Source: an uncultured Monoglobus sp. (GTDB lineage Bacteria; Bacillota; Clostridia; Monoglobales; Monoglobaceae). Taken from it: a DNA stretch of 64,000 bases. A model generated the notes under the pieces. That model searched no databases. It saw only the letters and a program-made list of their open reading frames with translations, and was not told where the DNA came from. Below are positions 16,354-24,580 of the stretch, piece after piece. The stretch is taken from the NCBI GenBank assembly GCA_947624305.1, contig CANQKC010000008.1, positions 18,769 through 82,768 on the forward strand, in the 5' to 3' direction. Positions within the stretch are counted from its first letter, which is position 1; the number at the start of each line of letters is the position of its first letter. A program made the position numbers and the translations under genes.

Positions 16354-17571
16354 TTATTCTACCAAAGCCGGATCATGATCCTCCTTCCATGGGAGGCCGA
16401 ATTTATTGATGCCGTCCATGAACGGGTCGGGATCCATTTCCTCAACGTTGTAAACGCCCGGCTTCTTCCACTTTCCGTTCAGGACCATCGCCGCGCCTAT
16501 CATCGCGGGCACTCCGGTTGTATATGAAACCGCCTGAGAACCGACTTCCTTGTAGCATTCCTGATGATCGCAGATATTATATAAATAATAATTCTTGTCC
16601 CTGCCGTCCTTTTTGCCGCGGAAGATGCAGCCGATATTTGTCTTGCCCACGGTCCTCGGGCCAAGCGACGCGGGATCGGGCAGCACGGCCTTTAAAAACT
16701 GCAACGGAACTATCTCCTTCCCCTCATACATGATCGGTTCGATCGAGGTCATGCCCACGTTCTCGAGACATTTAAGGTGCGTCAGATAGCTTTGGCCGAA
16801 GGTCATGAAGAACCGTATGCGCTTTATGCCTTTTATGTTAAGGCCGAGCGATTCAAGCTCTTCATGGTGAAGCAGGTACATGTCCCTTTTGCCCACGCCC
16901 TCAAAATCATACTCGCGCTTGATTTCCATGGGCTTGGTCTCTATCCACTTTCCGTTCTCCCAATAGCTGCCGTTGGCCGAAACCTCGCGGATATTTATTT
17001 CGGGATTGAAATTTGTGGCGAAAGGATAGCCGTGGTCGCCTCCGTTGCAGTCAAGTATATCTATATAATTTATCTCGTCAAACTCATGCTTCATAGCGTA
17101 GGCCGAGAAAACCCCGGTCACGCCCGGGTCAAAGCCGCTGCCCAAAATCGCGGTCAGCCCCGCATTCTCGAATCTTTCGCGGTACGCCCACTGCCACTTA
17201 TATTCAAACTTCGCCGTGTCGGGCGGCTCGTAGTTGGCGGTGTCAAGGTAGTGGACGCCGGTTTTGAGACACGCGTCCATGATCGACAGGTCCTGATACG
17301 GCAGCGCCAGATTTATTACTATCTCGGGGCGGTACATGCCGATAAGCTCAGCAAGCTCATCAACATTATCGGCGTCGACCCGCGCGGTCTCTATATTGGT
17401 TTTGCTTCCGACCTTCTTTTTGTATTCCTCGCAGCTCAACCTGAGCTTGTCGCACTTTGACTTGGTGCGGCTCGCGATCATAATGTCGGTGAACACCTCA
17501 TGATTTTGGCAGCACTTATGCGCCGCCACGCCGGCGACTCCTCCCGCGCCGATAATTAAAGCTCTGCTCAT
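16354..17571 (-). CDS. carboxynorspermidine dehydrogenase (saccharopine dehydrogenase family)
   Basis: A 405-residue NADPH-dependent oxidoreductase that condenses a diamine with aspartate semialdehyde to carboxy(nor)spermidine, the substrate of NspC. An N-terminal Rossmann motif (LIIGAGGVAGVAAHKC), the family stretch GVHYLDTANYEPPD, and GSGFDPGVTGVFSAYA with the catalytic region are all present. The length is normal. GGAGGAAATCAA precedes the ATG, next to a TTAGTGA-type repeat. It lies 206 bp downstream of agmatinase on the same strand; the decarboxylase gene is at the window start on the other strand. Confidence 0.9.
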   Translation of the reverse strand: MSRALIIGAGGVAGVAAHKCCQNHEVFTDIMIASRTKSKCDKLRLSCEEYKKKVGSKTNIETARVDADNVDELAELIGMYRPEIVINLALPYQDLSIMDACLKTGVHYLDTANYEPPDTAKFEYKWQWAYRERFENAGLTAILGSGFDPGVTGVFSAYAMKHEFDEINYIDILDCNGGDHGYPFATNFNPEINIREVSANGSYWENGKWIETKPMEIKREYDFEGVGKRDMYLLHHEELESLGLNIKGIKRIRFFMTFGQSYLTHLKCLENVGMTSIEPIMYEGKEIVPLQFLKAVLPDPASLGPRTVGKTNIGCIFRGKKDGRDKNYYLYNICDHQECYKEVGSQAVSYTTGVPAMIGAAMVLNGKWKKPGVYNVEEMDPDPFMDGINKFGLPWKEDHDPALVE

Positions 17572-17576
17572 TTGAT

Positions 17577-17777
17577 TTCCTCCTAACGTAGTGATTAGTG
17601 AACATAGTGATTAGTGATTAGTAAATAGCGAATAGTAACAGCGGAGGCGAGGATGCTTTGCCTCTCCCTCGGGAGAGGTGGATTTTCGCCGTGAGGCGAA
17701 AAGACGGAGAGGGGTTCTTATGTCAATTTCCCTCTCAGGCGCCCTCGACGTCCCGCAGGGCGGATATTATCCGCCCG
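17577..17777. repeat. TTAGTGA-type repeat, copy 2, joined to mosaic GC-rich repeat
   Basis: About 200 non-coding bp between agmatinase and the dehydrogenase. 17577-17638 holds CCTCCTAACGTAG and several ATTAGTGA units ending in AATAGCGAATAG, as at 12473. 17650-17777 holds the CTCTCCCTCGGGAGAG palindrome, a TTTTCGCC/GGCGAAAA hairpin, GACGGAGAGGGG, a GCGCCCTCGACGTCCC unit (also at 22328 and 26128) and GGGCGGATATTATCCGCCC. Confidence 0.75.
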
Positions 17778-18653
17778 TCACAGCGCTATCAGCATTTCTC
17801 TTAATATTTTGCATGCCGCGGCGGTGCTTGCTCCGCTTTGGTCAAGCCCGGGCGCGAGCTCCACAATATCGCAGCCGACTATGTTAAGCTCGCCGCAAAT
17901 TTTTATAACCGCCCTTTGAAGCTCCGCATAACTCACGCCGCCCGGCTCCGGCGTTCCCGTGCCGGGGAATACCGACGGGTCAAGCGCGTCAAGGTCGAGG
18001 GTGAAATATACGGGATAGCCCCGCAGCCGCTCGACGGTCTTTTCAAGTCCCTCAAGATCAAATTTATGGAGGGTCGTGTGCTCCTCGGCCCACTCGAACT
18101 CCTGTTTTTCGCCGCTTCGTATTCCGAACTGATATACCTTCTTGTCGCCAAGCATCTCGGCGCACCGTCTTATCACGGTAGCGTGGCTGAGCTTCACGCC
18201 GAAGAGCTCGTCTCTCAAATCGGTGTGCGCGTCAATATGTATCAGTCTCAGGTTCACGCCGAATTTCTCATAACACGCCTCCAGCGCGCCGTAGGTCACA
18301 AGATGCTCGCCGCCTATCATAAACGGGATTTTTCCCGCATCGCACACGGCGGCGGCCTGCTCTTTTATCTTCGCGAGCGCCGCCTCGGTCTCGCCGAGCG
18401 GAAGCTCCAGATCTCCGCAGTCGCAAACCTTTTTGTTTTCAAGATCGTCGTCCTGATAAGGACTGTATGTCTCAAGCGCCCACGAATCCTGCCTCATGGC
18501 CTGAGGCGCGAACCTCGAGCCCGGGCGGAACGAGGCCGTCGAGTCAAACGGCGCGCCGAAAAGACAGACGTCGGCCTCCTCAAGCGGCTTCTCGCAGCCG
18601 ATAAACTTGAGCGCGCTTTGATTAATTATACCTTGCTCATTTATTTCAGACAT
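17778..18653 (-). CDS. speB: agmatinase (ureohydrolase)
   Basis: A 291-residue arginase-superfamily enzyme hydrolysing agmatine to putrescine and urea. The binuclear Mn site is complete: GGEH, IDAHTDLRDE, and LDLDALDPSVFPGTGTPEPG. The length fits agmatinase and the arginase-specific loop is absent. AAGGAG lies upstream of ATG 18653, inside the speE end; the genes overlap by 8 bp, so they are co-translated. Putrescine made here would feed SpeE or, with the dehydrogenase downstream, the carboxyspermidine route. Confidence 0.92.
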   Translation of the reverse strand: MSEINEQGIINQSALKFIGCEKPLEEADVCLFGAPFDSTASFRPGSRFAPQAMRQDSWALETYSPYQDDDLENKKVCDCGDLELPLGETEAALAKIKEQAAAVCDAGKIPFMIGGEHLVTYGALEACYEKFGVNLRLIHIDAHTDLRDELFGVKLSHATVIRRCAEMLGDKKVYQFGIRSGEKQEFEWAEEHTTLHKFDLEGLEKTVERLRGYPVYFTLDLDALDPSVFPGTGTPEPGGVSYAELQRAVIKICGELNIVGCDIVELAPGLDQSGASTAAACKILREMLIAL

Positions 18654-19494
18654 TGTTCAGCAGCTCCTTTACATAATTCGGAAGGGCGAAACAGCCCTTG
18701 TGAAGTTCCGTGTTGTAATATTTCGTCTCAAGGCCGAGAGCGTTCCATTTGTCCGCGTCAAGATCCGCGATCGGGTCAAATTTGTTTGACGCGAACCCGA
18801 ACAGCCAGTGCCCCGATGGATATGTGGGAATGTGCGCCTGATAAAGACGGTGCACCTTAAACACTCCCTTTATCCGTTTGTGCGCGCGCATGAGCGACTT
18901 GGAATACTCGTCGTAATACGGGCTTTCGTGTTGATTTACCAGAATGCCGTCCGGGTTCAGCGCCCTGAGGCAGTTGCCGTAAAACTCGCGGGTGAACAGG
19001 CCCTCGCCCGGGCCGAACGGGTCGGTCGAGTCAACGATTATCAAGTCATACTCGTTCCGCTTTGAGCGGATAAACTTAAGGCCGTCCTCAAAATAGAGAC
19101 TGACGCGGCTGTCGTCAAGGCCCGCGGTGAGCTTCGGGAAAAACTTTCGGCACACGCGGGTGACTTCGCTATCTATCTCAACAAGGTCGATCTGCTCGAT
19201 CGTCTTGTATCTGACCAGTTGGTTGACGGTTCCGCCGTCGCCGCCGCCTATCACCAAGACCTTTTTGATGTCGGGGTTTACAGCCATTGGAACATGCACT
19301 ATCATCTCGTGATATATGAACTCGTCCTTCTCGGCCACCATCATCAGGCCGTCAAGCGTCAAAAAAGTTCCGAACTCCTCGGACGTCATCACGTCAATCC
19401 GCTGAAACTCGGTCTCAGCGCTGAAAAGCTGCTTATCGACCCTGACCGAGAATTTCACGTCGCGGCTGTGGTTCTCGGAATACCATAATTCCAT
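18646..19494 (-). CDS. speE: spermidine synthase (aminopropyltransferase)
   Basis: A 282-residue polyamine aminopropyltransferase. It shows the N-terminal beta hairpin, the decarboxylated-SAM site VIGGGDGGTVNQL, VEIDSEV, the DSTDPFGPGEGLF gate-keeping loop with catalytic Asp, and HESPYY. The gene heads the polyamine operon; AAAGGAAATATATT precedes its ATG. No SAM decarboxylase is visible in the window. Operons with speE plus the carboxyspermidine enzymes are typical of gut Clostridia, where the true product is not always clear. Confidence 0.93.
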   Translation of the reverse strand: MELWYSENHSRDVKFSVRVDKQLFSAETEFQRIDVMTSEEFGTFLTLDGLMMVAEKDEFIYHEMIVHVPMAVNPDIKKVLVIGGGDGGTVNQLVRYKTIEQIDLVEIDSEVTRVCRKFFPKLTAGLDDSRVSLYFEDGLKFIRSKRNEYDLIIVDSTDPFGPGEGLFTREFYGNCLRALNPDGILVNQHESPYYDEYSKSLMRAHKRIKGVFKVHRLYQAHIPTYPSGHWLFGFASNKFDPIADLDADKWNALGLETKYYNTELHKGCFALPNYVKELLNNV

Positions 19495-19643
19495 AATATA
19501 TTTCCTTTCAAAATTCTTTCAAAACATCTTATCTTTTCAAGCGGAAAGCCCGACCTAAACTCCTTATCCGCGTTCAGGCCAAACGCTTTCGCGGATACGC
19601 ACATATCCTTGTATATTATAACATAAGCGCCTATGTAAATCAA
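19495..19643 (-). promoter_or_regulatory. promoter and structured leader of the polyamine operon
   Basis: Minus-strand TTGATT (19638-19643) and TATAAT (19615-19620), 17-bp spacer that includes an ACATA/TATGT palindrome. The roughly 115-nt leader contains a perfect 8-bp stem, TATCCGCG with CGCGGATA (19565-19572 and 19590-19597, 17-nt loop). A short frame runs through the leader into speE, but codon evidence for translation is weak. I do not recognise a known riboswitch. The rest up to 19784 holds nothing I can name. Confidence 0.55.
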
Positions 19644-19784
19644 GTAAAATTATGCTCCGCACCCATAAATCCCCGAGAGTTTACAAAAATTTCAAAATCC
19701 GCGAAAAACGGCGGTATCACGCAGGTTTCCGCTTATTATCAAAAGAGTTTTCCGCCAGCGCGAAAAATTTATTCACAATAACTA

Positions 19785-19812
19785 TTGAATTTATTTAAAA
19801 TTATGGTAAAAT
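19785..19812 (+). promoter_or_regulatory. candidate promoter of ddl
   Basis: TTGAAT (19785-19790) and TAAAAT (19807-19812), 16-bp spacer, about 55 bp before the ddl ATG. A second TATAAT at 19827 lacks a partner. Confidence 0.5.
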
Positions 19813-19868
19813 AGTATGTTAGTGCAGTATAATTAAAAGTATGATCTGATTGAAAGAAGGAGTTTAAC

Positions 19869-20924
19869 ATGGCTAAGCAAAGCGTGTGCGTTGTGTTCGG
19901 CGGCGTTTCAAGCGAACACGACATAAGCAAAATTTCAGCCGCGACGGTCATTGACCTGCTTGACAAGGATAAGTATGATATACATAAAATTTTTATAGAC
20001 AGATCCGGCCGCTGGACGTATTTCACCGGAGACATCGCCGCGGACGCGAACGACGGCGCGAAGGATAAATTCGACAAGGCGATCATCTCGCCCTCGCGGA
20101 GCGACGGCGGAATTTTGCGTTTCGGCAAAGGCGGCGCGGCGGAGCTGATCAAAATCGACGTCGCGGTACCCGTGCTCCACGGAAAAAACGGCGAGGACGG
20201 CACTATCCAAGGCCTGTTCGAGATCGCCGGAATTCCGTATGTCGGCTCGGGAGTTTTGGGCAGCTCGGTCTGCATGGATAAATGCATGGCGAAGATCCTG
20301 TTCAAGGAGGCCGGAATTCCTCAGGCCGACTGGGTGACGGTCAAGCTCGGCGAGGAGCTTGACGTCCGCGAGGTTGAGGAAAAGCTCGGCTATCCCTGCT
20401 TTATCAAGCCGTCAAACGCGGGCTCGTCGGTCGGCATAAGCAAGGCCCACAACCGCGAGGAGCTTATCGAGGGGGTTAAGCTGGCGTTTGAACACGACTA
20501 CAAGGTGCTTATCGAGGAATTTATCTCGGCTGCGGAGGTTGAGAGCGCGGTCCTCGGCAACTTTGACCCGCAAATCGCCGAAAACATCGGTGAGATCGCT
20601 CCCGCCAACGAGTTTTATGACTTTGACGCCAAATACAACAGCAGCGACTCGGTGCTGACGATCCCGGCGGACATAGACAAGGCTCTTGAGAAAAAGCTCA
20701 AGGAATACGCGCTCTCGGCGTATAAGATTTGCGAGTGCCGCGGCCTTTCAAGAGTTGACTTTTTCGTGGATAAAAACAACGGCAGGGTCATTCTCAACGA
20801 GATCAACACACTGCCCGGCTTCACGTCGATCAGCATGTATCCCAAGCTGTGGGAAAAGAGCGGGCTCGGCGGCACGGAGCTGCTTGACAGCCTGATAGAT
20901 CTGGCGATAAAGCGCCGCGGATAA
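19869..20924 (+). CDS. ddl: D-alanine--D-alanine ligase
   Basis: A 351-residue ATP-grasp ligase joining two D-alanines for the peptidoglycan stem. N-terminal VVFGGVSSEHDIS, VPVLHGKNGEDGTIQGLFE, the glycine-rich loop KPSNAGSSVGISK, the FYDFDAKYNSS omega-loop and the metal-binding NEINTLPGFTSISMYP are all present. The FYDFDAKY loop is of the D-Ala type rather than the D-lactate or D-serine (Van) types. GAAGGAG precedes the ATG. It is followed 32 bp later by murI, so both D-amino-acid steps of wall precursor synthesis are probably co-expressed. Confidence 0.95.
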   Translation: MAKQSVCVVFGGVSSEHDISKISAATVIDLLDKDKYDIHKIFIDRSGRWTYFTGDIAADANDGAKDKFDKAIISPSRSDGGILRFGKGGAAELIKIDVAVPVLHGKNGEDGTIQGLFEIAGIPYVGSGVLGSSVCMDKCMAKILFKEAGIPQADWVTVKLGEELDVREVEEKLGYPCFIKPSNAGSSVGISKAHNREELIEGVKLAFEHDYKVLIEEFISAAEVESAVLGNFDPQIAENIGEIAPANEFYDFDAKYNSSDSVLTIPADIDKALEKKLKEYALSAYKICECRGLSRVDFFVDKNNGRVILNEINTLPGFTSISMYPKLWEKSGLGGTELLDSLIDLAIKRRG

Positions 20925-20956
20925 AATCCGCGACGTTCCGCGAAAGGATAATAAAT

Positions 20957-21766
20957 ATGGACAACAGACCAATCGGAATATTCGACTCGGGCCTCGGCGG
21001 ACTCACCTGTGTGCGCGAGGTCATGAGCATAATGCCGAATGAGGACATAATATATTTCGGCGACACGGGCCGCGTGCCGTACGGTACGCGCAGCTCCTCG
21101 ACCATAGTTAAATATGTCCGTCAGGACATCAACTTTCTGAGGAGCTTTGACATAAAATTTATCATAATCGCCTGCGGCACCGCCAGCAGCGCGGCTTTGC
21201 CGCACATCACCACCGAGTATGACACCGACATAATCGGCGTTGTTGACGCGGCTTCAAAGCAGGCGGCAGCGGCCACCCAAAACGGCGTGATAGGCGTTCT
21301 GGGAACGCGCGGCACTATAAACAGCGGCAAGTACGCGGAGAGGCTCGGGAAAATCGACCCCGATTTCAAGGTGATCTCAACCGCCTGCCCGATGTTTGTG
21401 CCGGTGGTCGAAAACGGCTACGCCGACAGCAAGATCGCCGAGATGCTCGCCGAGGAATATCTTGAAAGTATCGTAAAAGGCGGGGCGGACACCATAATAT
21501 TAGGCTGCACCCACTATCCGCTGCTTAAAAACACAATACGCAAAATCGTTGGCGATGAGGTCAATCTGATCGACTCGGGCGCTGCCGCGGCGGACGACGC
21601 CAAACGCATCATGGCGGAGCACGATCTGCTGACCGATAAAACCAGTAGGGGCCGCGCGAAATATTATGTGAGCGACACGGTTCACGGATTTGAGGAACTG
21701 GGCAGCCTGTTCCTGTCCAAAAAAATTGACGGCGATGTCGCCAAGATCGACATTGAGAGATACTGA
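20957..21766 (+). CDS. murI: glutamate racemase
   Basis: A 269-residue cofactor-independent racemase supplying D-glutamate. DSGLGG, FGDTGRVPYGTRS, first catalytic Cys73 in IIACGTASS and second in ILGCTHYPLL are present. The first site reads ACGTAS where many MurI have ACNTA; several clostridial enzymes share the Gly form, so activity is expected. It sits between ddl and a DUF1934 gene. Confidence 0.94.
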   Translation: MDNRPIGIFDSGLGGLTCVREVMSIMPNEDIIYFGDTGRVPYGTRSSSTIVKYVRQDINFLRSFDIKFIIIACGTASSAALPHITTEYDTDIIGVVDAASKQAAAATQNGVIGVLGTRGTINSGKYAERLGKIDPDFKVISTACPMFVPVVENGYADSKIAEMLAEEYLESIVKGGADTIILGCTHYPLLKNTIRKIVGDEVNLIDSGAAAADDAKRIMAEHDLLTDKTSRGRAKYYVSDTVHGFEELGSLFLSKKIDGDVAKIDIERY

Positions 21767-21800
21767 CGACCCAAGCTTAAATAAGGAGAAATTCGGCACT

Positions 21801-22223
21801 ATGAAAGAAAACGCTTTTATCACCATCCGCACCGACCAGGAGATCGACGGCGAGAAGGAGACGATCTCGCTTGACACCCGCGGCAGGTACGCGGTTCGGA
21901 ACAACAAGATATACATAATCTACGACGAGAGTGCGATGACCGGCTATGAGAACACGACCACCACTATCAAGGTCAGCGGCTCGGGAGTCAGCGTTTCCCG
22001 AAAGGGGCGCTTCGCGTCAAAAATGGATTACATAAGCGGCGAGAAAAGCCTGTGCTATGTCAACACGCCCTACGGGCAGGTCGGCGCCGCGGTAACGACC
22101 GAGAAGATCGACTATGATTTCGGCGAGCGCGGCGGCACGCTTAACATGGACTATCTGCTTGACGCCGACAACCGGAACTTCATAAAAAACAACATGACGG
22201 TCAACGTAGAGATTAGGGATTAG
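21801..22223 (+). CDS. DUF1934 (YwiB-like) beta-barrel protein
   Basis: A 140-residue protein of the DUF1934 family, a small lipocalin-like beta-barrel of unknown role. The start at ATG 21801 is chosen because AAGGAG lies just upstream; a longer frame would run back into murI. Typical features are alternating strands (TDQEIDGEKETISLDTRGRY, YEN-TTTTIKVSG), YGQVGAAVTTEKIDYDF and LNMDYLLDADN. B. subtilis ywiB also precedes argS, so the neighbourhood is conserved although the function is not known. Confidence 0.85.
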   Translation: MKENAFITIRTDQEIDGEKETISLDTRGRYAVRNNKIYIIYDESAMTGYENTTTTIKVSGSGVSVSRKGRFASKMDYISGEKSLCYVNTPYGQVGAAVTTEKIDYDFGERGGTLNMDYLLDADNRNFIKNNMTVNVEIRD

Positions 22224-22394
22224 GGACTAGGTACTACGCGGGAAAACGGAGTGCAAAACGCAGCATATATCCCCGCGACCGTATGTCTAATCACAATGAA
22301 ATGATCATTTTTCGTAGGGGACGGCGCCCTCGACGTCCCAATTTATGAATTAGCGAACAGCAAATATAAACCGCAGAAAGGAAAACAACTTAGC
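22224..22394. repeat. repeat-derived spacer before argS
   Basis: 171 bp with GATTAGGGATTAGGGACTAG, a GTAGGGGACGGCGCCCTCGA unit shared with 26130-26155 and 17730-17755, and a degenerate TTAGCGAACAGC motif. No gene or clear promoter seen. Confidence 0.55.
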
Positions 22395-24101
22395 ATGAGC
22401 ATTACCGACAAGATAAAACAGGAGATCACGGACAAAATAAAACAGGCGCTTTCCGCCGCAATGGACGACGGTGCTTTGAGCGCTGCGGACATTGATGCGC
22501 TGAGCGATCGGATAAAGCTTGAGGTGCCCAAGGACAAAGCCCACGGCGACTTCGCTTGCAGCGCGGCTATGGCGCTCGCGAAGGAATTCCGCTGCGCGCC
22601 GAGAAAAATCGCCGATGAGATCGTGAGCCGCCTTGAAAACAACAAGGGCAAAAACATTGAAAAGATCGATGTGGCCGGCGCGGGCTTTATCAATTTTTAC
22701 TTAAATCCCGCGTGGCTGCACGAGACAATGCGCGCCATTGAGGAGCAGGGCAAAGACTACGGCAAAATTGACATCGGCAAAGGCAAAAAGGTCATGGTCG
22801 AATTCGTCAGCGCGAACCCCACGGGCCCGATGCACATGGGAAACGCCCGCGGCGGCGCTCTGGGCGACTGTCTGGCCTCGGTGCTCGAGTACGCCGGATA
22901 TGATGTCACTCGCGAGTTTTATATCAACGACGCGGGCAACCAGATCGACAAGTTTGGCCGCTCGCTGAGCGCGAGGTATATCCAGCAGCTCCGCGGCGAG
23001 GACGCGGCGGAATTCCCCGAGGACGGTTATCAGGGACAGGACATAATCGACCGCGCGAAGGAGTTTATCGCGCTAAACGGCGATAAGTATCTTGACGCCG
23101 ACGAAAGCGAGCGGGCGCAGGCGCTTATTGACTACGCTCTTGAGAAAAACATAGCCGCTCTTAAAACCGATCTTGAAAAATACAGAATTCATTATGACGT
23201 TTGGTTCCGCGAGAGCGAGCTGCACAAAAGCGGCGCGGTCATGGCGGCGATCGACCGCCTGACAGAGCGCGGCTACACCTATGAGGAGGACGGGGCGCTG
23301 TGGCTCAACTGCGAAAAGATGGGGCTTGAGAAAAATGAGGTCCTTATCCGTCAGAACGGAATTCCGACCTACTTCGCGGCCGACATCGCGTATCATATAA
23401 ACAAGCTTGAGACCCGCGGCTTCGACCGCGCAATCAACGTCTGGGGCGCGGACCACCACGGACATGTGGCGAGAATGAAAGAGGCGCTTGAGGCTGTCGG
23501 CATCGACTCAAAACGGCTCGACATAGTGCTTATGCAGCTTGTGCATTTGATGCAGGACGGCGAGGTCGTCCGCATGTCAAAGCGCACAGGAAAGGCGATA
23601 AGCCTGACCGATCTGCTTGAGGAGGTCAGCATTGACGCGGCGCGCTTCTTCTTCAACATGCGCGGCGCGGGCAGCCACCTTGACTTTGACCTGGGGCTCG
23701 CCAAGGAGCAGAGCAACGACAATCCCGTGTTTTATGTGCAGTACGCCCACGCGAGAATTTGCGGCATATTGAGGATATTGAAAGGAGACGGCGTTTCGCC
23801 CAAGCCTTACGCGGAGATCGACCCGTCGCTGCTGGTTCACGAGAGCGAGCTGTCACTGCTGAAAAAGCTCGCGGACATGCCCGAGGAGATAAGAATTTCC
23901 GCCGAGACATTGGAGCCCGCCCGCATGACGCGGTATGTGACCGAGCTCGCCGGCGAGTTCCACGGCTTTTACAACAACTGCCGCGTGAACGTTGAGGACG
24001 AAAAGCTGCGCGACGCCCGCGTCAAGCTTATTGACTGCGCGCGGCAGGTCATCGCGGGAGTGCTCGGCATGCTGAAAATAACCGCTCCCGAACACATGTA
24101 A
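22395..24101 (+). CDS. argS: arginyl-tRNA synthetase
   Basis: A 568-residue class I synthetase charging tRNA-Arg. The N-terminal Add1 tRNA D-loop domain (about 1-110, with KDKAHGDFACSAAMALAK), ATP-site FVSANPTGPMHMGNARGGALGD (HMGN as the HIGH motif), MSKRTGKAISL as the KMSKS-type motif, and the C-terminal DALR anticodon domain ending in KITAPEHM are present. The ATG at 22395 is followed by a repeated ITDKIKQEITDKIKQ stretch; AGAAAGGAAAA lies about 11 bases upstream. Confidence 0.95.
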   Translation: MSITDKIKQEITDKIKQALSAAMDDGALSAADIDALSDRIKLEVPKDKAHGDFACSAAMALAKEFRCAPRKIADEIVSRLENNKGKNIEKIDVAGAGFINFYLNPAWLHETMRAIEEQGKDYGKIDIGKGKKVMVEFVSANPTGPMHMGNARGGALGDCLASVLEYAGYDVTREFYINDAGNQIDKFGRSLSARYIQQLRGEDAAEFPEDGYQGQDIIDRAKEFIALNGDKYLDADESERAQALIDYALEKNIAALKTDLEKYRIHYDVWFRESELHKSGAVMAAIDRLTERGYTYEEDGALWLNCEKMGLEKNEVLIRQNGIPTYFAADIAYHINKLETRGFDRAINVWGADHHGHVARMKEALEAVGIDSKRLDIVLMQLVHLMQDGEVVRMSKRTGKAISLTDLLEEVSIDAARFFFNMRGAGSHLDFDLGLAKEQSNDNPVFYVQYAHARICGILRILKGDGVSPKPYAEIDPSLLVHESELSLLKKLADMPEEIRISAETLEPARMTRYVTELAGEFHGFYNNCRVNVEDEKLRDARVKLIDCARQVIAGVLGMLKITAPEHM

Positions 24102-24134
24102 AGCGCATGCAGCAAAGTGATTTGGAGAAAACAT

Positions 24135-24521
24135 ATGAAAATTTTTAAACGACTTATAATACTGACATTGATCGCGGCCTTGGCCTCGGCGCCGCTGTCG
24201 GCCTTCGCGGTCGACGAGGGCAAAATCGTCACCGAGGTCTCGATGCTGAACGCCACCCTCTACCTTTCGGACTGGAACGAGGGCGAGATAATTCTGAAAG
24301 ACATTTCGCCTGTTTTAAGCGGCGACAGCGCGGCGGCGTCCGCCGCGGCGGCTCTTGAATACACCGCAGTTCCGGCTTTTGACGGCAACATGGTCTACGC
24401 CAAAGACGGTTCCGTGCTTGACACGAAGTCGCTCGCGTGGTTCCTGGACATGAAGGTGCGCGCGACCATCGCCAAACTGGCCGACGGCACATACCGCGTT
24501 ATAGGGATTTTGGTAAAATAA
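24135..24521 (+). CDS. small secreted protein of unknown function
   Basis: A 128-residue protein from ATG 24135 (TTGGAGAAAACAT upstream). Signal peptide: KIFKR then a hydrophobic run with a likely AFA cleavage near residue 24. The mature part is about 100 residues with predicted beta strands (TLYLSDWNEGEIILKDISPVL, VRATIAKLADGTYRVIGILVK). No recognised family. It lies between argS and the S41 protease, 60 bp upstream of the latter, and could be exported with it. Confidence 0.7.
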   Translation: MKIFKRLIILTLIAALASAPLSAFAVDEGKIVTEVSMLNATLYLSDWNEGEIILKDISPVLSGDSAAASAAAALEYTAVPAFDGNMVYAKDGSVLDTKSLAWFLDMKVRATIAKLADGTYRVIGILVK

Positions 24522-24580
24522 CGCAATTAATAAAATGGGGATAATGTGGAGTTAAATTTATTTTTCACGGAGATGATAAA

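Noticed and set aside
19455..19643. 62-codon minus-strand ORF over the speE leader
   Set aside because: No ribosome site at its start, overlaps the promoter -35 and runs out of frame into speE; at most a shorter upstream peptide, noted under the leader.
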